A DNA stretch of 64,000 bases from Lycorma delicatula (taxonomy: Eukaryota > Arthropoda > Insecta > Hemiptera > Fulgoridae): contig NC_134462.1 in NCBI RefSeq assembly GCF_047948215.1, positions 113,845,937 through 113,909,936 on the forward strand, read 5' to 3'. Made by a program: the position numbers and the translations under genes. The notes beneath the pieces are model-generated. The model saw only the letters and a program-made list of their open reading frames with translations, had not been told where the DNA came from and did no database searches. Below are positions 13,001 to 22,829 of this stretch, in pieces. The first letter of the stretch is position 1; every line of letters starts with the position of its first letter.

Positions 13001-16000
13001 GTCAGATAAAATCAAGAGAGATGCTGACAAAATCAGTAAGGAATTGAGAAAGTCGTTGTTTGGAAGAAACATTGCTCCCAAACCAAGATTTTTAATTATT
13101 ACAAAGGAGAATGGAAACTTTCAAAAAGTTAGCCCATTTTTAATCGCAAGAGAAATAACAAATTGTGCTGGTGGTCATGTTAAGGAAATTCGTAAAACTC
13201 TTAATGGATCGCATGTCGAAACCATCAACGACATGCAAAGCTAGAAAGTTCAGGCGTTGAAGAAGATCGGTGAATTTGCGGTTTCTGTCCAACCGCATAG
13301 CACACTTAACTCATCCAGAGGAGTTGTTGTTTGTCGCGATCTTCTTAATTGTACAGAAGAAGAAATTGTACAAGAAATGTCAAGTCAGGGAGTGACTCAG
13401 TGTCGCAGACTAACCATGCGAAGAAATGGTGAAGTTGTTCCCTCGGCCTCGCATGTTTTAACATTTAATAGGTCGAACCTTCCTGAAAAGGTACGAGTTG
13501 GCATCCATCGGCTTGATGTACGGGCATTCATTCCGCATCCGATGAGATATTTTAAGTGTCAACGATTCGGACACACAACAGCTAGATGTGAAGCCCAAGA
13601 AATATGTATATGTGGAGAGAAAACACATGAGGGTGACCCATGTAAAGACCCAATCTGCGTTAATTGTAAAGGGCATCACAACTGTCGTTCAAGGACTGCC
13701 CTACATATAAATTAGAAACAGCCATTCAGGAAGTTAAAACGCTTCAGAAGGTCAATTATCCTGAAGTGAAGAAAATTTTGTTGTCTGTCACCGGAAGTTG
13801 AGGCCGTTCACAGAATGGAAAAACGGTGCAAGAAAGGATGGCCGAAAGGAAAGCCTAGGAAGTAATTTTTTGGATTCGAAGTTTTAGGAAAATGTAATTT
13901 TTTGAACATTTTTTGATTCATGAGACTGTGAATCATTGAACTTTTCATTATTTTTTTTTTGAAGTGGGTTGGAGCTAATGACCAAAGTAGTCGATGCCCC
14001 TAAAAACCTCAAAAAAAAAAAAAAATATATAGGAAAAAAATACTTTTTCTTTCATTTAAAATTTTTGCTTATGAAGTCAAAAGTCCAGAAAACTAATGCT
14101 GTCTGAAATGTAGATGTGCTATTTACAGACGTTATTCACAAGATTAAAAATAGTTTAAGATTCTCTTTTATTAAACTAATTTTATTTTATGGAAATTTTA
14201 AAAAACGAATTTGTTTTATACTAGCAAACATTGTTTAATTTAAGTATAGCTGTTTATAATAAAATCACCAACATATTTACTTAGTACACTATTATACACA
14301 TTACTGATATAACAAAAATGTAGGAATTCTATAGCTATTATTTCTTAATGTCATTTTTCTTAAGTACTCGTAATTCTCCCCAAAATAATTCTTTAATAGT
14401 TAAATTTCAAAATAAAAACTGTTAAGGCAATGGGTTATTCTGGTTTTGGAGTCTTACAGACGTTAATTGTGGACAGCCATTTTTATGTTTTTGAACCAGC
14501 AGTTTTGTTAAAAGGTGCCAGGATACCAAAATTAGACAAAATTTGCAATTCTAGCTAGAATTACAATCTGAGAAGAAAAGATTATCAATATTCTATTCCA
14601 AAAACATTTTTATACAATTACTAATACTCCTCAGTATCCAGATTAAGAAATTTGCTAAATATTGTTCAGTTTCAAAGGAAGCCAAAAACGGTTGACGATA
14701 AATGGCCGTATATGGTGTTGTAGTTATGTTTTTATTTCTTTGTTTGATAAAAGAACACAAAAACATAATTTTTTTTCTTATACTAAAGCAGTTGATTTTA
14801 AGTCTACTTCTTTTGGATCTATATACCCCTGTGTTTTGTCTAGTTTTTAAATTGACCGGAATTTTTACCGATTTAAATGTTTCTGTTATCCATAACATGC
14901 TGGTTTTATATGGAAAAAATAACTCATTAATAGAAAAGATGTGACAATTAAACGCTTTTTTTTTTTTGTCATCGATTGTGATCCAGATAATTGTGAGACA
15001 GTGTCATTAACTGAACTCGATCCTGCAGCATTTAAGAAAGCTCTGAATTTTAAGCTGTTGTTAACGGTTATCTTTGTTGAGGACTTATGACTGGTCTTAT
15101 TTGAAATTATTAATAAAAGGACTCTCCTCCATACATTATATATTTAAAAATACTGTGAGCATTTTGACATATGTAAAAATATTACCGTTAATGCAGTTTC
15201 TTAGACAAAGATATTTCATCAGCGCGATATTTTTGAGCAGTTGTAAGCCATTTTTGTAGATGGCCAGAGATTTTTTTTAATGTAATAAACGATTCAAAAT
15301 ACTTAAAATGAGAAGAGGCTATACAGCGAGAAGGAATTGATAATTACATTAAAAATTTTTACAACATCCTTTTACTGATCCCTAACCGTTTAACAAATAA
15401 CTTGTGATAACGGCTACCAACTTTATATAGAAATTGAGATTCATACTACAATTTGCTTAATGTACTGTTTACATTTACATTAAATGGAATTAAATTGCAT
15501 TATGTACTATAATGTTTATGTAACATGTACAAATGTTGCAGAAAATTGATGTTATCCAAACTATGAATTAAACAAAATTATTAATTTACTGGCAGTAGAA
15601 GCCATTTAAAAATTAAAGATTTAATTTTTTTAAATAATTTTTCATCTTTTTTGTCTTATAATACAGACAAAAGATCTTTTTTTGGGTATGTAGTAGAGAA
15701 TAATTTCTTAGACAGTTTAAAATCGGACCAATGCGATATATATAGTTATGTAATTTAAATTACCAACTGTAAAATAATTTGAAGAGCAACTCTATTTGTT
15801 GATGAAATTGTTTAAAATGATATTAATACTCATCTAAGTTCCTTCTTTATATAGGTGTTTATTTTTTTTTTTTAATTACCCAAACCTAATAAATATTTAA
15901 TAAAAAGTTTTTCATTTATCCTTAATTAGTACATTATTACAAATAATTTTAAATATTTAATGTAATGTATCAGATACTAATTGAATTTGTTTTTAATTTT

Positions 16001-19000
16001 TAATTGTTGTTTTTAGCTGGTCAAAATTCGTTTAGCTTTGGGTAAAACCAATGAGTACAGAGGAATTATTCATGCTGCAAAATCGGTCTACTTGAATAGA
16101 GGTATAAAAGGATTTTTTCAAGGATACGTCCTAAGTGTGATTGGTATTATACCATACGCAGGAATAAATCTCACAGTTTATGAGGTAATTTTTTTCAGTT
16201 ATATGGAAAGTTTATACATATTTAAAAAATTCATATAGGTTTATTTAAATTTACTTAAACGACTAGTAGTTCTCACTTACAACACTGACTGATGACAGTT
16301 TTTTTTCACTTAAGAGATATTAATTTTCAAAGATAGTATCATGTAACCGGTTTAGATTAGAGTAAGTTTTATTTCAATCGTTAACTGGGATGCAGATTTA
16401 TCAACGGTTGCTTAGAGTACATCAAAACAGTTATTAATTTTACATATATTCTGATTAAAAAGGTTGTTGTAATCAATAGGTTCCACATTCCTTGTACAAT
16501 GAATATATCGCCATGGAAGTAATCACACTGGGCAGTTGCCAAAGATTAGCTGATATTAGGGCACATCAGATGAATTTCCTTATATCATCTATTCATCACA
16601 ACCTCTTGTGCCGCAATATATTTTAAGTTTTCCTTCATAGTATGTGTTATGCAAAATTCCACGGTATGAGTATGTTTAACCTAGTGCAGAATACGAGGGT
16701 TATTTTTTTTCAAGGTCCGGTCGGTCACGAAACAGTGAAAAACAGTGAAAATAAAAAGTTTTTTATTTGCAACAAGTACTTACATAGTTAGGCTATTTCT
16801 CTACATAGTCGCCAATCCGATTTAGACATTTGTCGTAGCGTGGTACCAACTTTTCAATACCCTCGTCATAGAAGAGAGCCGCGTGTGTTTTCAGCCATGT
16901 TTTCTACGCCGGTCTGCAACTCGTAGTTTGTGCCAAAATGTTGTCCTCCTAGCCGGCGTTTCATGTGAGCAAAGAGGTGAAAATCGGATGGAGCCAAGAC
17001 CGGGCTGTATGGTAGGTGATGAAACGTTCCCGACGAAAACGCTGCTGGAGCTTCTTTGTTAAAGCTGCAGTGAGCGGCCGAGCATTGACATGGAGAAAGA
17101 CAATGCCTGATGACAACATTCCTCTCCGCTTATTCTTATTCACCAACCATACAGCCCGGACTTGGCTCCATCCAATTTTCACCTCCTTGCTCACATGAAA
17201 CGCTGACTGGAGGACAACATATTGGCACAGGCGTCGAGCGGCAGACCAGCGTAGAAACATGGCTGAAAACACAGGCGGCTCCCTTCTATGACGAGGGTAT
17301 TGGAAAGTCGGTACCACGCTATGACAAATGTATAAATCGGAGTCGCGACTATTTAGAGAAATAGCCTAACTATGTAAGTACTTGTTAAAATAAATTTTTT
17401 TTTATTTCCACTGTGGTTTTAATTTCGTGACCGATCGGACCTTGAAAAAAAAATAACCCTCGTATATTATCACCTATGGCCAAGATTGAGAATATGTTTG
17501 ACTGTATGAATTTTAGTTTTGTATTTTTAATCACGGATTGAAATTTGAAAGGAAAACTTTTAATTTTTCTTGATTTACAACTAATTTATGCTCTCTCTAA
17601 AATACAGTTGATTTTCCAGGTAATTTTCTATACACACAACAAATTAATACAAGGCTTAATGGCATTTTTGTAATGTTCCAGTATGACCTTCAAATAATTA
17701 CTGCGACTTCAGTATATTCTCTTCCTTGTGTACATTACAAGACAATGGATCACACATTTTCCTTAAGTCTGCTAGATACCCGATCTTTTCAGCCCTTTAC
17801 ACCGTTCAATTTTAAAAAATTTAATTTCAAGAAATACGGTAATCACGCCTGATTTAATTTCTAAAAGGCAAGAAGAGATTGCTCTTATTGCGTGCGTGTA
17901 TCATAACCTCTTGTTTATGAAAGCGATTACAACCAGATGATACATCTGAAATATCTCAAGTATAAGCATTCTTGAAAATTAATCGGAATGAAGTAAATAA
18001 AACATGCCATCGGCTGAATCTATATTTAATAAACTGTTTATCATAAATCGCTTTTGTTAACATCGGTCAATTTAGTACGGTTGGCATTTATTTGTCGGTG
18101 ATTGCTGATAACTGACTTCATCAGTCGATACACCTTAGATCAGTCCATTCGTATAGATCAATCTTAGGTTAGTCGACTACATTATTTCTGACTACATTAT
18201 TTGAGTTTATTATTTATTAAGTTATTAATTATTTTTATTTCTTTTGTTTATAGACCTTAAAAGGTTATTCAACTGAAAATTTTTCCGATCGATACTCAAC
18301 TTTGCAACTTCTTGCATGTGGAGCAATTGCTACCACTTGTGGTGTAGTTTGCTGCTACCCATTAGCGTTGCTACGAACTCAGATTCAAGCGACAAAAGGT
18401 AAATAAAACAGGTATATAAGTAAAAAAAATAAAGTAATAATTTGAAGAAATAACTTGCCGACAAGCTGTGTAGGCAATGATCCATAAACCCACCCGAATT
18501 TAATACCTTTGTGAAATAAATGAGTTATAAGTGTTTTAGTGTTTTATATCTATTTGTAATTGTTATTTCCACAAATTTTTGCCGGACATATTATGCCGAA
18601 ACTTTATTATACATCTAATTTATTATTAAAAATAATCGCAAAATGAATTAGTTTTAAGACTAACTGAACAAAATATCAGTTATAAAAGTTTAAACTAACA
18701 ACAAAAGTATTGTGGATTCACAGATCATTTACAACTAAGATAGGAATGGTACTTTGTTAAATTTTTAATTCTCCAGGCATATAATTTACAGAAGATAAGA
18801 CCTCTACAGAACGGTATCGTTTAAGCCTTTCAACCAGAACGATCTGGGTGGAAATCCTATGTAAATATCGTGTCCGGGCACTGATAACGATGTTTTGTTG
18901 TGCACCCAGGAAAACAAAAATGAAAAAGTTTGACATTTTTCGTACACCAAATTCCCATTTATCTCGTGTTTTCTTGCACAACCTTTGAGCTTTTCTGGTA

Positions 19001-20008
19001 AAATTTCATTTCTATTCTGTTGAAGATCATCGATAATTTTAAAACCGTTTTTAGTAATTTTATTTTATATACTAATCACTTAAATCCGGGATAAAAATAC
19101 CTTCAATTCTTGAGTATCAAATTTATGCAGAATATAATTTTGTTTTCAGTTAGATTAACCAAATCATAAAAAAATTCTTACAGCAGTTAAATCTCAGAAA
19201 CTGAAACGGTTATTAAAATTTCCTTTTTAATTTATTTGACTATTTAGTTTTGGTTATGTATTAACCATAATAATATGATCAATTTTTATCGGCTATATGT
19301 ATCAAATTGTAAAAAAAATACAACATATTTTGTTAAAAATTGTTTCTGAAGTGAGGGCAGAAAGTAAATAACTAAATTACATATAAAGTGAGTACTTGAA
19401 TTAAGTAGTTCATGAAATGCTTTTTTATACTTTTAGTAATTTTGTACAAACCCACCGGGTTGGTCTAGCGGTTAACGCGTCTTCCCAAAGTCGAGAGTCG
19501 AGAGTTACAGCGTTCAAGTCCTAGTAAATTCAGATATTTTTACACGGATTTGAATACTAAATCGTGGATACCGGTGTTCTCTGGCGGTTGGGTTTCAATT
19601 AACCACACATCTCAGGAACGGTCGAACTGAGAATGTACAAGACTACACTTCATTTACACTCATACATATCATCCTCATTCATCCTCTGAAATTATCTAAA
19701 CGGTAGTTACCGGAAGCTAAACAGGAAAAAAAAGAAAAGAAAAGAAAGAAAGAAAGTAATTTTGTACAAAAATTAGTAATTTCTTAAGTTTTTTTATTGT
19801 TAATATAATTTTTTTTTTGTTTTTGTTTGTGTCAGGCAGCAGAAAGCCAGAAATGATGAACATAGTCAAGGATATCGTTTTAACACAAGGCATATCCGGG
19901 TTTTATCGTGGATTAACTCCAAACATAATTAAAGTAATTCCGGCCGTCAGTGTAGGATATGCAATATATGAGGCCAGTCTTAAAACATTAGATGTAAAAA
20001 CACTATGA
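9894..20008 (+). CDS. SLC25A24-like: Mitochondrial carrier, short calcium-binding-carrier type (ATP-Mg/phosphate carrier-like), five exons, frame broken in exon 2
   Basis: Spliced CDS: 9894-10031, 12177-12486, 16017-16184, 18254-18398, 19836-20008. Members exchange ATP-Mg or ADP for phosphate across the mitochondrial inner membrane. Three tandem carrier repeats are visible. Their signatures are PLERIK (residues 37-42), [15 protein letters not shown], and [12 protein letters not shown]. Further family marks are [29 protein letters not shown], and [14 protein letters not shown] before the stop. Without the exon-2 insert the product would be near 299 residues, a normal carrier length. The EF-hand half of long SCaMC proteins is absent, as in SLC25A41-type forms. 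The ATG at 9894 sits directly before the [13 protein letters not shown] start of repeat 1. Intron phases are 0, 0, 0 and 1, with GTAAGT, GTAAGT, GTAATT and GTAAAT donors. Odd: a 30-nt insert in exon 2 shifts the frame and gives a stop at 12396-12398. Exact substrate is inferred only. Confidence 0.85.
10849..11517. mobile_element. Foldback (long inverted repeat) element in intron 1
   Basis: The left arm 10849-11033 and the right arm 11309-11517 are reverse complements with scattered mismatches. Shared landmarks are CTATACT with TTCTACTTGTA at the outer ends, TTTTGTTATTTTTATATAAA in the middle, and AGGACTTAAATAC at the inner ends. The spacer is about 275 bp. A further 28 bases left of the arm (ACAGAGTGTTTCAAAAATGT) have no partner on the right, so the right tip may be lost. 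No coding capacity. The superfamily is not assigned. Confidence 0.75.
11518..12176. other. Rest of intron 1
   Basis: A/T-rich with no recognised feature. It ends with a polypyrimidine tract and CAG acceptor at 12174-12176. Confidence 0.6.
12177..12486 (+). CDS. Carrier gene exon 2 (frameshifted by inverted duplication)
   Basis: The acceptor is CTTGTTTTCAG and the donor is GAG|GTAAGT. The first part encodes [13 protein letters not shown] through GINVLKIA in frame. The last part encodes [11 protein letters not shown] through [12 protein letters not shown], but in a different frame. Between them, 12295-12324 replaces the last two bases of the expected Pro codon of the A-P-E-S motif. The exon is 310 nt where its phase-0 neighbours demand a multiple of three, giving a net +1 shift. 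Both halves match the carrier family, so the exon identity is secure and the break is the anomaly. Confidence 0.82.
12309..12351. repeat. Perfect 21-bp inverted duplication with one-base spacer inside exon 2
   Basis: Arms are 12309-12329 and 12331-12351. The right arm is the genuine coding sequence for the S-A-V-R-F-M segment. The left arm is its exact reverse complement, preceded at 12294-12307 by a second partial copy (CACTGCATAAATCT). The pattern is what a fold-back template switch would leave. A hairpin-related sequencing or assembly error would look the same. Confidence 0.95.
12545..14025 (+). mobile_element. Non-LTR retrotransposon derivative with ORF1 only, in intron 2
   Basis: A G+C-richer 5' leader (about 12600-12900) is followed by a Gag-like ORF1, a short 3' region with GGAGCTAATGACCAAAGTAG and GATGCCCCTAAAAACCTC, and a 15-base poly-A tail at 14011-14025. 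Endonuclease and reverse transcriptase are entirely missing between ORF1 and the tail. It is therefore non-autonomous and would have needed a partner element. The left boundary is approximate and I could not find a convincing target duplication. Confidence 0.7.
12924..13796 (+). pseudogene. Gag-like ORF1 of a Jockey/R1-type non-LTR retrotransposon
   Basis: The reading frame begins near GTGTCAGAGGGTGC, perhaps a mutated ATG; the first real ATG is 12990. It runs through [24 protein letters not shown] stop follows at 13242-13244, after which the same frame continues ([18 protein letters not shown]) to a zinc-knuckle region. The first knuckle reads [14 protein letters not shown], where the expected first Cys is Tyr. 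It is followed by [13 protein letters not shown] and CVNCKGHH. After that a one-base shift moves the frame to [17 protein letters not shown], as in intact relatives. Known of the family: this protein binds element RNA. Inferred: dead copy. Confidence 0.72.
14026..16016. other. Right part of intron 2, no feature recognised
   Basis: A/T-rich. Overlapping short frames near 14600-14940 on both strands have no recognisable product. It ends with a TTTTTAG acceptor. Confidence 0.5.
16017..16184 (+). CDS. Carrier gene exon 3
   Basis: Fifty-six codons between a TTTTTAG acceptor and GAG|GTAATT donor. It continues the second signature begun in exon 2 (YPLE then [14 protein letters not shown]). It ends at [14 protein letters not shown], the second repeat's conserved tail. 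No frame damage is seen. Confidence 0.87.
16692..17464. mobile_element. Foldback element built from two opposed mariner 3' ends, in intron 3
   Basis: The left arm 16692-17013 and the right arm 17146-17464 are reverse complements. Each ends in TACGAGGGTTATTTTTTTT plus the subterminal CAAGGTCCG.TCGGTCACGA, flanked by TA. The right arm reads on + as a mariner transposase C-terminus ([16 protein letters not shown], then DYLEK and stop at 17362). The left arm reads the same on -, and extends further inward through [13 protein letters not shown]. There the usual catalytic HDN reads HVN, so the second Asp is gone. The spacer at 17014-17145 is the extra part of the left unit. It cannot encode a transposase but has two intact-looking ends. 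Confidence 0.85.
17465..18253. other. Right part of intron 3
   Basis: No feature recognised. A/T-rich sequence running to the acceptor at 18251-18253. Confidence 0.5.
18254..18398 (+). CDS. Carrier gene exon 4
   Basis: The acceptor is TTTGTTTATAG and the donor is AAA G|GTAAAT. It encodes [10 protein letters not shown], then [14 protein letters not shown] and [16 protein letters not shown], the fifth helix and third signature. In this subfamily the third signature normally has Ala in place of the acidic residue (PLALVRT), and the same is seen here. It ends in phase 1. Confidence 0.87.
19451..19754 (+). mobile_element. tRNA-derived SINE with target duplication, in intron 4
   Basis: The head resembles a tRNA: an A-box-like GGTTGGTCTAGCGGTTAACG and a B-box GTTCAAGTCC. 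A unique body follows (ACACATCTCAGGAACGGTCG), then an A-rich tail with (GAAA)n. It is flanked by perfect 16-bp direct repeats AGTAATTTTGTACAAA at 19435-19450 and 19755-19770. This is a clean retroposition in sense orientation to the gene. The same family occurs on - at 42571-43150. Confidence 0.92.
19836..20008 (+). CDS. Carrier gene exon 5 and stop
   Basis: The acceptor is TTTGTGTCAG. Phase 1 completes a Gly codon with exon 4. It encodes [14 protein letters not shown], then [18 protein letters not shown] and [14 protein letters not shown], and stops with TGA at 20006-20008. This is the expected C-terminal end of a calcium-binding-type carrier. Confidence 0.88.
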
Positions 20009-20390
20009 CTTTGTAAAAACGCGATTGACGACATAAGGGCACGATCAACATAAGACAACTTCCACAACTTCCAGTAGATCCGGAACGATTGTTTGGACAA
20101 CTTACTTGTTCATAATGATGGCTCCGTAACTAACCGTTAACGGTTAAACCATTATGCACAATTAAAAGATTCTAACTACATACGTACGCTATACGATACG
20201 GCTTATTTTCTAAAGTTGTTTGATTAAATTTATTATAGTGTCCCAAAATTTCACTAGACCAAATTTCACTAGATTCAATTTCACTAGATTCAAATTTTTT
20301 AAGACACTACATTAGGAAGATAAAAAACTCGTATGTCAATAACGCATAATAGAAATAGAAATTAAATAATTTCATTGTTAAATTATATTT

Positions 20391-20396
20391 AATAAA
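20391..20396 (+). promoter_or_regulatory. Candidate polyadenylation signal of the carrier gene
   Basis: AATAAA, 383 bases after the stop codon, in an A/T-rich 3' flank. Such hexamers are frequent in this composition, so the assignment is tentative. Confidence 0.35.
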
Positions 20397-20399
20397 TAT

Positions 20400-21955
20400 T
20401 CACATTTAAACTTTGTTTATTTTCCTGTAATATGCCATAATCCAAGTACTATTGAATATTATATTATTTATTCACAGACTACACATTTCCAATACATTGA
20501 TTTACACTTAGCATATTAATGTTACAATTCAAAAGTTATTATTTTCATTTTGATATTATAAAAATAATCATATGATTTTTGCCGGGTAGCATATTCCGAT
20601 GCGATTCCGGTACCGTTCACACAGCTCCTGACTATTCCCTCGGCTTCTCAACACTATGTAAGCCACCTCCACTAGATTCTGGAGTCTCTCGACCGTCATT
20701 CATAGATTCATTAGTTTGTGTTACAGTTCTAATATTGTTCAGTCAAAATTTACATTTATACAGTCGACATATACATACAGTAAATTACACTTATCCTTAA
20801 ACAATGTAACGTACAAATTAAATTAAATCTGAAACATGTTAATACGTGATCATTATAACTTACGAAAATATATTCTTTAAACGTAACCGAACAATATATT
20901 ACATTTACAACGTATAATATTTACTACGAAATAAGAACCGGCAAGATTAATACGCAAAATAAATACACCTAACCAAGGTGTAGCACCAAAGACATTCTTG
21001 TAAAACCTTTTTGTTATTATACAATACTTTCATCGATAAACAAAAACTCGTCATTAGTAATCATCATTAGTTTATTTATTTATTTATTCTTTTTGACAAC
21101 ATACTTTTATTAAGAATAATCTGGTAAATACATTTAAAAATCAATTTAACAAAATTTTAGTAATAATCATTATTTTGTTATCCACAGAAACAATTTCAGA
21201 AACCCTAAAAAATTTTAAACCAATTTTTTTAAGCTTAAAACACATAAAACATAAACTTTTACTTTGATACTTTTTATAAATGTATTATATATTATAAAAC
21301 AAACTGTAAATTTTAATATCGTTAATATAAATAAAACAATATTATAATTACATTTTGTCGAAAAATGTTTATTTGGATGAAAATAATGTAATCGATGCGT
21401 CTTATAGTCGATTACATTTTATAAAGAAACGACTCTTTTTGGAAATTAATTTGAATATTCTAATAAACAATTGTATCATATAAATGAAACTGTGTAGCGC
21501 TAAAATATATTTGTAGATTATTTGTTTGGGCATCATCATTAATAGCGCTTAAGCATAAATAAAATAACTAAAATATAAATTTTTGCGATGTGTTAAAACA
21601 GTCACAAACCAAAATCATTATTGCACAATTTTCATTCAAAAAAGTAGGATTACATCATTCATTATAAAATCAAAATGTGAAAGTTAAAATGCGGTAGCTA
21701 AGAAAAATACTTTTAAATATATTAATAATATATATTATAATAAAGCATCGAAAATGAATTTAATTTGTAATACAGTATTTTTAAAAAGGATCTAAAACTC
21801 GAGAAAAAATTCAAGTTAAAATTTTAACTTATCTATAAAATTTATACTTTTTTATAAAATTATTATACATTATGAAAGAAATTAAAAAAAATAAAAATAC
21901 ATAAAACACAAAACATTATCAGCCACTTTGCTGCCCATAGATTTACGTAATTTTA
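20400..21955. other. Intergenic sequence 3' of the carrier gene
   Basis: A/T-rich. A short G+C-richer patch lies at 20580-20700 with no recognisable product. No repeat boundary is visible. Confidence 0.45.
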
Positions 21956-21959
21956 AAAA

Positions 21960-22829
21960 ACAACCGACTCACATTTTCCGCCTTTTTCTTCCGTTCTGAC
22001 AAATGTATGAATGTCTTGAAGGAGTAGGTAAGACATCACATTGTTCTCCGGTAAGAAGGCGAAGACTTATTGATCAACCATGCACTGACAACAGCAGTTC
22101 CACATAAGTTCAAACATTGCTTTTAGATACCGCTTATTTGATTAATTTAAAATTGAATAATACGCTGACATTGAGGAACTAATCCTATTACGAAAAGAAC
22201 AGACAAAACCTTGTTCATTCAACCTCATTAACATCAGTCCACTTTTTTACGTGTTACTTAGGACTACATTTCCCGGCTAGTTTTTCTGCATCGTATCGGT
22301 TTGTTTCGTCAACTATTAATTGAAAAATATCACTATCTACGAGCACAGGGATTATCAACTTCAATGGATTCCATGTTATATGGTCTGCCTAAAGGAAAAT
22401 CGAGAAAGTCAGCATCTGATACAACTTTCTGCTGCCAATTATTTTGTGATTCAGTACTTACTGACGGCAAATATTCCGGCTGCTGCTGGTAACTTGTTGA
22501 CGGCTGCGAATTAGTACCTATCTCTGAAGTTACTAATGGCAACACATCCGTCTTTGGTTGTGTTGAATGATGCGAAATACTCGCATCATTCAACTCGCGA
22601 AATGCCAAATAATGTTTTGGAATCACAACCATCAACATCATTTTGACGAGTTTCATCTCTTTCCTCGCAGTCACTTGTATCACTAGTATCACTACTGTCA
22701 CTGCTAAATTCAGTTTCAGGTTCATAATTCTGGTCATAATCGCTATCATCACCGCTAAACGGTTCACTTTCACTTTGAGTCGGGTTGCATCAAAGCTAAT
22801 GCAAGTAACTTCTTTCCTCGTGAAGACAT
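21960..22829 (-). pseudogene. piggyBac-like transposase remnant, catalytic core deleted
   Basis: Read on -, the start at 22829 gives MSSRGKKLLALALMQPDS. After a frameshift an acidic Ser/Asp-rich stretch follows (SSDTSDTSDCEERDE). Another frame gives PYNMESIEVDNPCAR, and a further shift gives VDSDIFQLIVDETNRYDAEK with KKWTDVNEVE. That block matches the start of the piggyBac-type (PGBD, DDE_Tnp_1_7) domain, where F..IV.ETN.YA is followed by W..VT..E...F.GL. The reading then jumps to a C-terminal-like AVVSAWLINK. The conserved Asp residues of the core are not found, so most of the catalytic domain is deleted. A 14-bp inverted duplication (22562-22575 / 22581-22594) also breaks the frame. No TTAA-flanked ends were identified. 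Confidence 0.5.

Noticed and set aside
18757..18981. Possible transposon scrap with ACCTCTACAGAACGG, like a Tigger end
   Set aside because: Only a short match to the 51-kb Tigger end; no second end or transposase text nearby.
22333..22773. 146-codon minus-strand frame as a host gene
   Set aside because: Half of it is in the wrong frame of an acidic piggyBac-like N-terminus; the correct text needs several frame changes.
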